Assembly (NCBI GenBank): GCA_963854735.1
Contig: OY978103.1
Coordinates: 868,001 to 932,000 of the forward strand
From: Marvania coccoides
Taxonomy: Eukaryota; Chlorophyta; Trebouxiophyceae; Chlorellales; Chlorellaceae
Length of the DNA: 64,000 bases
Reading direction: 5' to 3'
The notes below the pieces were generated by a model that was not told the origin of the DNA, did no database searches, and saw only the letters and a list, made by a program, of their open reading frames with translations. Shown piece after piece: positions 1 to 10,097 of the stretch (position 1 is its first letter; every line of letters begins with the position of its first letter). Position numbers and translations under genes: made by a program.

Positions 1-1661
1 TCGAACGTGGGAGCCATCGTTGGTGGCGTGATTGCAGGAATTGTGGTGCTCGGTACGGTCCTTCTTTTTTCCTTCCTTCGTTCTTCCTTTTCCGCCCACC
101 ACCTTTGTTTAACGTCGAACAAACTCCACTGTTTTTCAGCCTTGCTCCCAAACATTAATAATGCAGTCTTTTTAGTTTTATCTCAAATCATATTTTTCAA
201 TTCCCGCAGCTGCCGTCCTCGCCGGAATTTTCGTCTACCGCAAGCGGCGCAACGTCTCCGACGGCCAAGACTACGATATGGCCCCCGTCACCCGCGAAAA
301 CGGAGTGTCCTCCTACACCTACGCCAACTCCCCTGGCTCACCAGGCGGCCCGCCCCTCACCTCCATCGCAGCCTACAAGGCCGCCAGCTTCAACAACGGC
401 GTGACGCCCAGCTCCCCCACTTCGCACACCTCCTCCCCTCCTTTCACTCCCAACACCTCCTATTCGTTGGGAGTACGCACCCCAGGCAGCGGAGCAACGG
501 CGCTCGCTGCCGACCCCCTTATGCAGTACATCAACTCCCACCTCTCCAACACCTCAGGCACCTCCCGTGGGCCCCTCATGGCCTGGCAGCTGCGCTTCGA
601 GGACATCAGCATCGAGCGCCCCATCGGCGAAGGCAGCTGGGGGCGCGTGTACAAGGGGCTGTGGCACCAGACCCAGGTGGCGGTTAAGGTTCTGTTGGAG
701 GGGAACACCTCGGGGGAAGCGAGCGGCACTGAGTCGACGCTCGTGGTGGCCAACAGCCCCATTATGAAGCGCCTAGACCAGGAAGCTTCGCTGATGTCGC
801 AGCTGCACCACCCCAACATCGTTCAGTTCCTGGGCATCACGCTGCAGCCGGCGGCGATCGTCACCGAGTACTGCGCGCGTGGCAGCCTCACCCGCGTGCT
901 GCAGGCCGGCGGCGCCAGCCCGCAGCGCGCGGCGGAGCTCACCTGGGCCCGGCGCGTGAGTTTTGCCGCTGACTGCATGCGCGGCATCCTCTACCTGCAC
1001 ACCCGCAACCCGCCCATCCTGCACCGGGACATCAAGTCTGCCAACCTGCTCGTCACCGCCAGCTGGAGCCTGAAAGGTAGAGAGATAAAACGAAATTGTC
1101 ACAGCGTTTTAATTTTTGACGAGAACTAAACCTCCCCCCCCCCCTTTTTCTATATATATTTTGCAGTCACTGATTTCAATCTGAGTAAGATTGTTGAGGA
1201 CAGCACCCGGTCGTCGTCCATGAACGCCATGAACCCCCGCTGGCTCGCCCCCGAAGTCATCGGCGGCAAAGGCCACTCGCTGGCCTCCGACGTCTTCGCT
1301 CTGGGCGTCATTTTATGGTGAGAATAGCTTTATTTTACCTTTCCTGCTATTTATACCACGCTGTTTTTGATGCCGTTTACCTTTCTTTTTCAGGGAGCTG
1401 ATGACTTGGGAGCTGCCGTGGGGCACCAACAACCCGTGGAGCATCGTTGGAAAGATTACGAACGGCGAGCGGCTCGCTGTGCCGTCCAAAGACCAGCTGC
1501 CGGGCCCCAACAGCGGGGAATGGCCGCAGCTGGAGCGCTACGTGGCGTTGATGCAACGGTGCTGGGCACAGGAGCCGGCCGACAGACCTGCCGTTGGGGA
1601 AATCATGGCGGAGCTGCAGGAAATTGACCCTGCGGCTGGCCCAGACAATGGGGAGCTCTGA
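1..1661 (+). CDS. Transmembrane receptor-like TKL protein kinase (5' end cut off)
   Basis: Exons about 1-52, 210-1076, 1167-1317 and 1394-1661; the extracellular part lies before the window. The first two exons join into a single hydrophobic helix (GAIVGGVIAGIVVL then AAVLAGIFVY) followed by RKRR, a typical stop-transfer signal. After a Pro/Ser/Thr-rich linker comes a kinase domain starting at LRFEDISIERPIGEGSWG: glycine loop GEGSWGRV, ATP lysine in VAVKVL, catalytic loop HRDIKSANLL and APE helix (LAPEV). The magnesium loop reads TDFNLSK, so DFG is replaced by DFN while the aspartate remains. The sequence AMNPRWLAPEV recalls Raf-like TKL kinases of green algae. Probable plasma-membrane signalling kinase; ligand unknown. 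Confidence 0.85.
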
Positions 1662-1739
1662 GCAGCCGCTTGATCGGCGCAGCAGCTCCTCTGGGTATCG
1701 TTTTGTCTTGTCCATATACACGGTAATAAATATATATTT

Positions 1740-1770
1740 ACCAATTGGTGTAAATATTTCACCAATTGGT
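1740..1770. repeat. 11-bp inverted repeat just after the kinase gene
   Basis: ACCAATTGGTG and its exact reverse complement CACCAATTGGT are separated by 9 nt. It lies about 80 nt after the kinase stop codon and overlaps an AATAAA-like stretch, so it probably forms a stem-loop in the 3' UTR. Confidence 0.5.
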
Positions 1771-2245
1771 TGGTATATGCAAAATTCTGGCATTTGCACA
1801 GTCTTTTTTATTCTTTTTTTCCATCAACATCATCTTACTGACCGTGCTCCGCCCTTCAAATGTGGCTGATATGAAAAATTTGACTAGGGAGTTGGGTGCT
1901 TTTTTCTTGTTCTCTCTCTTCTTCTCTCGCCCACTTCTTTTACCCGGTTTTATTCGCGGGGGACGGCATCAAACACTATGTTCTTATGTTTTTTAAGTAT
2001 GAACATCACTAAGAATGCGCAATTCACCTCCCCTGGGGTCCAGCTTTGGGGGGGTGGGGGGGGGTTCAGCTGGCTTGGTGTTTGAATGTGAAAAGATAAA
2101 GCGAAAGTTATCCCGGAAAATACAGCGAAATTTGCTCCTTTTTTAGATCAATTAAATTCTTAGAGTGCCATAGCCACTAATCTACACATAGACGCCATTT
2201 ATTTTGAGTTATCCTCTCGCATGTTTCGGATTTAAAACAAAAACA
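1771..2245. other. Intergenic region, no gene seen
   Basis: AT-rich DNA with a poly-G stretch near 2047-2068. No supported reading frame or RNA gene. It should hold the 3' end of the kinase transcript and the promoter and 5' UTR of the next gene. Confidence 0.6.
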
Positions 2246-3255
2246 ATGCAAACCCAAGCTTTCAGCGCCAGAACAACGGCATTTAATGCCCACAGTGGAA
2301 CAATCTGCCCGCGCCGCGCGGCAGTTTCGCAGCCAGCGGTTCTTCAAGGCCGGCTAAGCTGCGGCAGCCGCGGCAGCCGCGGCAGCAGCAGTGCTGCTAG
2401 CCTGCTGCTCCCTGTGACCACCTCGGGCGCCCCCCGGCATCGCCGCCCGCTGCAGGTGTGCGCCGCCATCAAGAAGGTGTCGGTCAGGAACGTGGCTTGC
2501 AGCAAATCGTTGGTCGCCCTTCCCGGCAAATCTGCAGCGGTGGAAGCCCTCTGCGACGAGGTGGTGGCCTTCACAAAGCGGCGCATGGCGGAACGCGACG
2601 CAGGCATCCTCACCTTTGAGTGCTCCAAGGTAAATTCCCTCGATTTCACCCCCTTGTGCCCCCCTTCAAGAAGACCTTTTCAAATGTATATAACGCAAAT
2701 TTTGGGGGGTGTTTCAGGACGCTGGAGAGGAAAACCAGAGCGTATTCCACTTCTGGGAGATCTACGAGAGCAACGGCCACCTGGGGCGGCACAATACGAC
2801 GCCAGAGGTGCAGAAATTCATGGAAAAAGTGCAGACGATGATCGACGGGCCCATTGGGATGGCTCTGTACGAGTGGAAGGACGGCAGGCTGGGCCCCGCC
2901 AGCGTGCAGGGGGGGCCGCGGGGAGAGGGCGGCCTGGATGACGCCACAGGAGCCAGTGGAGCCGCAGGAGGCGCCAGCTACAAGCAAACCTCGGCAACTG
3001 TGGATCTGAGTGAGTTTTGGTGGTTTAATACGTTTTCATTTGCTTAAAGGCTCAGATTTTGGTTTTCAGCTATAAGAAAAGATTGCATTATTGCGCTGTT
3101 TATCGTGTTTTTTTGCTTTACCGGGAGAGAAATCTGACGGCAACGATGTTTTCTTTCCGTGCGCTGCAGCTTCGGTGAAGGAGGAGAAGGACGAGGGCGG
3201 CATCTGGGGCATCAAGTTTGACCTGCCCTGGATGAAAAAGGACAAAAAAAAATGA
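2246..3255 (+). CDS. Plastid-targeted ABM-type (dimeric alpha/beta barrel) protein
   Basis: Three exons: 2246-2629, 2718-3009 and 3170-3255, with phases that join cleanly. The first 70 residues are rich in Ser, Ala and Arg with almost no acidic residues, as in a chloroplast transit peptide. The next part (VEALCDEVVAFTKRRMAERDAG, FECSK, then FHFWEIYESNGHLGRHNTTPEVQKFM split over two exons) follows the pattern of the antibiotic biosynthesis monooxygenase fold: ILTFE strand, FHFWE strand, then LGRHNTTPEV helix. The C-terminus is a Gly-rich spacer plus a short basic tail (IKFDLPWMKKDKKK). The fold is an inference from this pattern; substrate and reaction are unknown. Confidence 0.7.
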
Positions 3256-3391
3256 ATTGATGTTTACACTTTAGTTAGTTAAGCGTGAGAATTAAACTAA
3301 TACTTTTTGTAATGCTGTTTTACTCAAGCTTCCCAAGCAAGCACCGCCCCCCTTTCTCCACTATAATTGCTGCATTGGTTTCTTCATTGCA

Positions 3392-4210
3392 TTACATCAT
3401 ATGGTATCGCAATACTTGCGGCGTGGCCTTTCGAACTTTACACCAAATGGTGGGTAGGCCCAGCTCCTGGTGCGCTTGGAAACGGTGGCAGCCGCTGAAT
3501 CCCCAGTACTGGCCGTCCACTTCTAGGACGTCGATGGGTTCTCGGAGTCCCACCTCCAGAATCGACTTTTTCAAAATTTCGACTTTTTCTTGGTCTGCGG
3601 CATAACGAGGGGATGAGGAGGGAAAAGAACGAAGGTCAGAACACGAGAAAACGAGGTAAATATTCGAAAAAGAGGTTGAGAATTTGCACGATGCTGCTTT
3701 GAAGGCCGCTGCCACTGCCTCCTTACTTCGAAAACTGAATAAAGGTCATTCTGTCTCAATACATGTACATTTGAATTTTCCTTTAACAACTTCTAGAAGC
3801 CAGGCTCCCATTAAGGAGTATGTTGTAACGAACAACTGCCACACCGCCACCCAAGCAGGAGAAATTTTCAAGGGAATTTCTTGAGAAACTTTAAACTTAC
3901 TGTTGGTGCGGGCTCCTTGAAGAGGCCTGCGGATGGCGTTCACTGGAATTTCCTTGACGCGAGAGTCATCTTCGAAGCCCGGGCGCTGTCCTTGCAGCAT
4001 GTCAACGTCCCATCCAAACTTCTCCGCCGCGCGTTGGATGTCCATGGTGGCAGGGGCTTCAGCTTGGCCACCATTGGATGAAGCGCTGTTGGCGCCGTTT
4101 GAAGCCGCGTTCGTAGAGGGTGAGGTCATCCTTCGCTCGAGTGGAAGGCGTGAGAGAAATCGAGGGCGAGAGGGCGCGACGGCGGGGCTGCGGTGACCAA
4201 TAGTTTGCAT
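3392..4210 (-). CDS. SRX: Sulfiredoxin (plastid type)
   Basis: Two exons on the minus strand: 3901-4210 and 3392-3594. Sulfiredoxin reduces the sulfinic acid form of 2-Cys peroxiredoxins with ATP. The core matches plant sulfiredoxin: VKEIPVNAIRRPLQGARTN, then VEILKKSILEVGLREPIDVL and YWGFSGCHRFQAHQELGLP. The catalytic Cys sits in FSGCHR, and the ParB-like fold ends with TIWCKVRKATPQVLRYHMM. I chose the ATG giving MQTIGHRSP because it precedes an Arg/Ser-rich segment that resembles a transit peptide; a second ATG (MTSPSTN) lies 27 codons further in. The gene is divergent from the GLOD4-type gene with only 276 bp between starts, so they may share a promoter region. Confidence 0.88.
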
Positions 4211-4486
4211 TGTGAAATAAAACAATGTGGAACAAAGAACAGCCGAGGCAGAAATTTGAGGTCAAGAGAACAATTGCCAGCTGTACTTTGGACAAGATCC
4301 CTTCACTCCCTCCAAAAGAAGAGGTCATTCTATAATATTTTTATTCCAAGATTTCCACGGTTTTGTAACTGTTCGGAGGGTTTTCAGAGTTCAATTTTTC
4401 ATTACAGATCAAATCAATCGAAGAAGATTTCTTGGAGCTTCCGCAACAGTTTCAACTTCGCTTAAACAAATTTAAAATCGACAGAA
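4211..4486. promoter_or_regulatory. Divergent intergenic region between sulfiredoxin and GLOD4-type genes
   Basis: The two genes are transcribed away from each other from this 276-bp AT-rich gap, so it must hold both 5' UTRs and promoters. I see no clear TATA box or other named element. Confidence 0.45.
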
Positions 4487-6338
4487 ATGCGTGCGCTGCA
4501 TTGGGTGCTCAAGACTGGGGACCTTGCCAGCCTAGTGGAATTCCTCAAAGGTGAGCAAAAACTTTTTTCTTCAAGAGTAACGCGCGGAGGTGTCGGAAAC
4601 GTTGTTTAGCCTTTAGAAAGCAGCGTTTACATAGCGGGGCGTCCCGCTTTCACACGCGAGCTACGGGGTTTCTTTCTCCACCCCAAATTTCACCCACCCG
4701 CCCTGCAGTGTTCAACTTCAATTCAATCTTCTTCAATGAGCTCACCCTCGCATTGCTGTTCTATCTATTCTCCTCTGTAGAACTGCTGGGCATGCATGCG
4801 CTGCGGCATGAGGAGTTCCAGGACCCCTGTCCAGCTGCCTGCAACGGCCCTTTTCACGGCTGCTGGTGAGCCCAAATTTTCTCCTATTTAATATTGGTTA
4901 TATACATATTAAAGTGTATATATTTGTTAAAGTGCCATTTATCAGTGCTGAAATGACGCTCATCCTCTCGTTCCCCCTCGCTAATAGGTCCAAAACAATG
5001 ATGGGCTATGGTCCAGAAGACTCCACATTTGCGATAGAAATCGCTCGCACCTACACAGTTCGCTCCTACGACATGGGCAACGACCTGGCGTGGATCAAAA
5101 TCAGGAGCCGCTCGGCGTACCAGGCGCTGGCGGAGCAGGGCCTGGGAACGCAGCTGGTGAGCAGGAAATATTCCTCTCCCGTTTGCTGCTTTCACTACGG
5201 ATGCTGCTGCTTCCAGATTTATTTCACCGCACCCCATGAACGCATTCCTTAAGTGTTGATGTATTAATTCTTTCTTCAACTCATTTATGTCGATCTTGTC
5301 ACAATTTTACTAATATCCCATCCCTCTGTCGCTCGAAATAAAATTAATATTTATTTCCATTATACAGGACATGCGCGTCATCGAGATTAAGTCTCCCGAA
5401 GGCTTCACCTTTCGAGTGGTGGGAGAGGACCCAGCGCCCGACGTGGGCCCCATCAGCTCGGTGTGCCTCAATGTTACCGACCTGGATCGCTCGATCGCAT
5501 TTTGGGTTGATACCCTCGGGCTGTTAGAGGTAAGAAATAAGCTCCTACATATATTCTTGATTTATTCAGCACATAAGAAAGAAAATAAGATTAAATCTCA
5601 GCGCTCTCAGCGGTGATTCTTTTGTCTTTTTGTCATTTGGCGGGCGTGATCGTTTTGCCCACAATTGAGAGCACAATTCCACCACATTATGAGCATTTCA
5701 ACATATTGATTTGATCATGTCTGCAGGTGGACAGAGGTGACGATTTTGTGACGCTGGCATGCGCTGCGACCTCGGCCACGCTGCGGCTGTGCAAGGTGAG
5801 TCACGTGCGGCGGGGGACGGCGGCAGGGCGGCTGGCCATCAGCTGTCCCACCGAAGATCTGGAGCAGGTGAGAATTACATTTTTTTTTTAACACAGCACA
5901 TCGCTGTGTCCATTCGCATACCGCTCTTCCAGTTCAATGTTCAATTATTTCTATTTCACAAGATAGTCTGAAAAACTAAGTTTTGGTCTCTTTCAACTCA
6001 ACTTTCCGTTGCTACTGAAATTCCTGCAGCTGCAAGAGAGCGTGCAAGCGGCGGGCTACACCGTGGTGACCCCACTGACGTCGCTGGTAACTCCTGGCAA
6101 GGCCAGCGTCAAAGTGGTGGTGGTGGTGGACCCAGACGGACACGAGGTGTGCTTTGTGGGTGATGCCGAGTTCAGCCGGCTGTCGCAGCTAGACGAGGCT
6201 GCGCCGCAGCTGCTGGGCGAGGCCATTGCGAAGGACACCAGCCACGAGTGGTTTGAGGGCAAAGCAAAGGCAGCGGAGAAGAAAGGAGAGAAGGGAACAG
6301 GGGAAACGGAGAAAGAAGCAGCGGCAACGGCGACATGA
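4487..6338 (+). CDS. GLOD4-type glyoxalase/VOC-fold protein
   Basis: Six exons: 4487-4550, 4781-4865, 4988-5156, 5368-5529, 5727-5867 and 6030-6338. The whole length follows animal and plant GLOD4: MRALHWVLKTGDL at the start, LRHEEFQDPCPAACNGPF, SKTMMGYGPEDS, a second half opening VCLNVTDLDRSIAFWVDTLG, then AGRLAISCPT and VTPGKASVKVVVVVDPDGHE with CFVGDAEF. These are two vicinal-oxygen-chelate modules, as in the glyoxalase superfamily. The family's biochemical role is poorly defined, so a glyoxalase I activity should not be assumed. The C-terminal 30 residues are a Lys/Glu/Ala-rich tail. An AATAAA signal follows at about 6382. Confidence 0.9.
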
Positions 6339-6592
6339 GCCACATTTTTAAACTAGTGTTGTGGGGTGCCTACTATGTTCCTAATAAAATCAACGCCTTT
6401 TATGTTTAGTACTCGCATTCCATATTTACATGTCCCCCCTTTGGTGGAAACGTTTGCATGCTGGTTGATGTCATTTTATCGCAGCTTGAGTACCGGCGTG
6501 CTCATGTTTGCAGGCTTTTCTTCCCACCTATAAAAACGTCTCCCAAATATAATAATTAAATTAGTTATACACCTTTAAAAAGCATTGTAAGG

Positions 6593-7211
6593 TCAAGTAT
6601 CAATTAGGGGTAGCCTACCAACCGTTGCAAGGGCTTCTTGGCGCTCTGCCCGTGAATACAGCGGCAAATGGGCTGCCAAGGCCCGAAGGAGGACTCTGGA
6701 GCGAATGGCCTCCGCTGATTCGCCCAGCGCCTCAATTTCAGCCTCAAATTCGTCCGCTGCCTTGGCCAAACACCAATCATGGAACGTTGCGTCGACGGCA
6801 GCAGGCTCAGAGGGTGGCATTGCCTCTACTGGGGGTTGCGCTGCCACCACCGCTGCCGCTGGGGGTTCTGGGCTGGCGGGCCGCTCCGCTACCTCCGCGG
6901 CTGCCACCGGCGCTGGGGCTACCCCCCTTTTCTCCTTTTTTCGTTTCTTCTTCTCCCGCCGGTGTTCAGATGAAGGCTGGGGGGCTTCAGCAGCAGCAAT
7001 TGGGATGTCCTTTTTCAAAGGAGCGGCTTCCTGGAAACATGCAACGTTTTTATATTACAACATGTCTGAATGGTAATTAAATCAGCTGAAACTGTCAAGA
7101 ACAACGCACCTCTTGTTTCAAATTATTTTCATCTTCCTTTTGTTTTTGCTCAGCGGCCACCGCCCGAGCTATGGCAGCCAGAGAAGAAGCCTCCCGAAAC
7201 TTCTCATACAT
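6593..7211 (-). CDS. Small protein of unknown function, possibly Rsa3-like
   Basis: Two exons: 7110-7211 and 6593-7030, joining in phase 0. The product of about 179 residues has an alpha-helical N-terminus (MYEKFREASSLAAIARAV), a very basic patch (HRREKKKRKKEKRG), an Ala/Pro-rich spacer and a conserved-looking acidic C-terminal helix block beginning FHDWCLAKAADEFEAEIEAL. That last block resembles the Rsa3 ribosome-assembly domain (short motif, aromatic start, EF..E repeat, hydrophobic helix). The match is by eye only. If correct, it would act in 60S assembly like BOP1. The start could lie further upstream, as the DNA just before the chosen ATG is very AT-rich. Confidence 0.55.
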
Positions 7212-7707
7212 ATTTTTAATTATATATAAATGAATGAAAAATGAAAGAAGAAGAGCGGCGGCGGTAGAGTTCAGCACCCAAAATTTATGTCAACTGATTG
7301 ACGGGCAGGAATGAAACCGATGCAATACTACCATCACCATCAAATTATCCCCATTCGGTACGTACCACGTTACAAACACGAGCGAGCTTTAAAGCCACGG
7401 CGGCGTTGCTTCGGCTGGCGCATACGTGCTCCAATAATTATTGCTATCCTGACAAATAGTATTTTTAGTAATTGGGAAATTATTCTTTCAAAAATACAGC
7501 CACCGGTCAACGCCCTGTACTGGACTTTGACTGTCGGGCCACCAGCCGTCCTACTTTGACTGCTGCGTTTCAGGTGCAGTTTGCGCTCTTTTTCATTTAA
7601 GGGCCTCTTTTATGATTTCTATCATTCTAAAGACCAAATTCGGAGGCCAATAATCGGCCCAGTTGCCTCCCGCAGTGTTAAAATTTTCAAGAAAAAAATT
7701 GTTGAGG
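7212..7707. other. Divergent intergenic region, no gene seen
   Basis: This region separates the start of the small minus-strand gene from the start of the coiled-coil gene. It is AT-rich and I see no supported coding sequence or RNA gene. It must contain both promoters. Confidence 0.5.
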
Positions 7708-9449
7708 ATGGAGAATTGTGGCTGCTTCGGCCCCAATCCCAACGACATCACCCTCAAGGCCATCCCCAAGACCTTCGAAACCGCAAAGGCGCTGATCATC
7801 CGCATCGATGGCGACGTCATTCAGCTGCGCAGCCGCAGGGGCGTCGTGTTGGAGCGCATCCCGCTGCACGCCGTGCGCTGGCTGCCCTGCTCCTTGCCCG
7901 GCGGTAAAGACCACTGCATGTCGCTGCAGTTCAAAGAGCCGCAGCCCCGCGAGATCTTCCTGAAGGCGCACAGCAGGGCAGTGGTGGCCCATCACATTTT
8001 AGCGTTGGATGGTGCGTTGGCTAAACGCCCCCATCTCCGATCAGAAATCCACGCTGTGGCCGGTCCTCCCCCTGCTATTGAAGAAGAACCCCTCGATTCT
8101 CCGCCCGTGGACCTGCCTGAGCAGCAAGAAGCCGTGTCAGAAGGTCCCGAGCACACCGCGGTTCGCTGCCCCAGATGCTGGCAGCTCGCGCAGCTGATCG
8201 ACGAGCATGAGGCGCTGGCGCAGGACCTGGAGGTGGCGCGCGCAGACCTGTCGGCGTGCCATGCTGACCTGGAGGCGGCGGCGAAAGAGAAAGAGCGCCT
8301 GACGGTGAGGTGGGCTGCAGCGGAAAATGCGGCAAAAACGGCGCAGCAGACGCAGCGCGCAGCCGAGGCGCGTGCAGGGGAGCTGGAGACCTGCCTGGCG
8401 GAGGCAGCGGAGCGGTGCGAGAGGCTGCTGGCGGAGCTGCAGGCTGCTGCTGCGGCCGGCGACGGCAGCGCTGCGCGTTGCAAGGAACTTCAGGGAGCCC
8501 TAGTGCAGGCGGAGGAGGAGAGGGTGCTGCTGGTGGAAGCTTTGACTTCCACTCAAGCGCAGCTGCACGACGCCAAGAAGGTGATCAAGGACACCGCCCA
8601 CCAGCTGGACAGCGCCTCAAAGAGCTGCGCCAGCGCGCGGACTCAGGCGACCTCGTCGCTGTCGGAGCTGGAAGAGGCGCGGGAAGAGGCTTCCCGCCAC
8701 GCGGAAGCGTCGCAAAAGGTGCAGAGCGAGCTGATGTCGCTGCAGCATGCGCTTGAGCAGGCAAGTCGATATCCTAGCTTTCTTCTTTCACCAGTTAATT
8801 CTCGAGGTCAGAAAACTGTATAATTGACGCAACAATATAAAAAGGAGTGCAGGCGCAGCGAGACACGGCAGAAAACGAGCTAGAGTGGTCGCAAGAGCGG
8901 GGGCGGCTGGAGGGGGCCTTGGCGGCGCTGCAGCGAGGAAGGGGCGGCTTTTCTTCCTCTTCCCGAGACTGCCATGGAGACTCGCTGGAGGTCGCTGCCC
9001 TTCGGGCGCAGATCGACGAGCTCAAGCAGCAGCTGGCCTTCACTCGGGAGGCGGCAGCAGAGCGGAGCCAGGAAGAAAGAATCCTGGCGGCTGACGCGGA
9101 AGCAAGAAAGTTGAAAGAGGAGCTAATCGACGCAAAACGCGTGCTGGAGGAGCACCACGCGGCGCTGAAAGAGGAGGTGAAGAGCTTGCGGGCGACAGCG
9201 GCGGCGGCGCAGCTGGAGGCGGCGGAGGCGATGTCAGCGCAGAACGCACAGCGCGTGGCCGCTGAAAAGACGGAGTCGGAGGCTGCGGTGCTGCGGGAGC
9301 GGCTGACGGCGGCGCTGGCGGCGCAGACGGCGGCGGTGAAGGAGCGAAACTCGTTGGAGGCTGGGCTGGACCTGGCCAGGGTCAACCTGGAGCGGCTAAG
9401 GCGGAAGCACGAGGCGCTGGAGCTGAAGGAGAAGAAGAGCAGCAATTAA
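7708..9449 (+). CDS. Long coiled-coil protein with a globular N-terminal domain
   Basis: Two exons, 7708-8760 and 8853-9449, giving about 549 residues. The intron has a GC donor (CAG|GCAAGT) and a normal AG acceptor; both frames are in phase 0. Residues 1-110 (MENCGCFGPNPND, then ALIIRIDGDVIQLRSRRG, LERIPLHAVRWLPC and MSLQFKEPQPREIFLKAHS) look like a small beta-rich domain, possibly PH-like. From about residue 165 to the end the protein is heptad-rich, full of Ala, Glu, Leu and Arg, as in a long coiled coil. A CPRCWQ pair of cysteines sits at its start. No family recognised; a cytoskeletal, basal-body or tethering role would be a guess. Confidence 0.75.
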
Positions 9450-10097
9450 AAATAGTGGCAGCGCGCGACAACAGCGGAGGTGAAAAATATGGTTTTATGC
9501 GGAGTGAAGCGGGATGGCAGCTGACTGAATATATCTACTACACATTTTTTTTTTTTTTAATACGTATATAAATGGTAGGAATACTTCGAAATTTTCTAAA
9601 TGTAGAGTTGTGCAAGCCCCCCAAAATGACATGGAAATATAATTCCGCCACCACCTAGTCAGTGAGAAAAGGGGGGCAGAGGCTGCTATAGCGCGGCCGG
9701 AGCAGCTCGCGGTGGCGCTGCAGGCCCAGACGACGGAGGGTTGGGGCGCTGGGGGCGGGTAAAGAGGCAGCAGCGGCGTTGTAAACAGGTTCTGAGTCAT
9801 CAGCATGTGTGCATGCCGCGAGGCAGCCCGTTGGCTTTGACTCTGCAAGCGATTAATAAAGAAAGAAGTAGCTTCTCATTTGCTGCGCTTGCGGAGGCCT
9901 CAGATTTCAAATAGATTTAAATTTCAATCTTTGGAAATCGCCGACGTCTATTTCAAAAGTTGCCGCATCATCGCGCGACCGCGCGGCGCTGTTAATAAAT
10001 CGAAAACATCCGTTTATTTAAATTCAAAAGGTCGTTGGAGCAAGGCCACCCCCTTTGGGCGTTACAATTTGCCCTCTGAGGGCACGGGCACTTCTGA
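9450..10097. other. Intergenic region, no gene seen
   Basis: About 650 bp with a poly-T run near 9546 and no convincing reading frame. It contains the 3' UTR of the coiled-coil gene and the upstream region of the JmjC gene. Confidence 0.5.
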
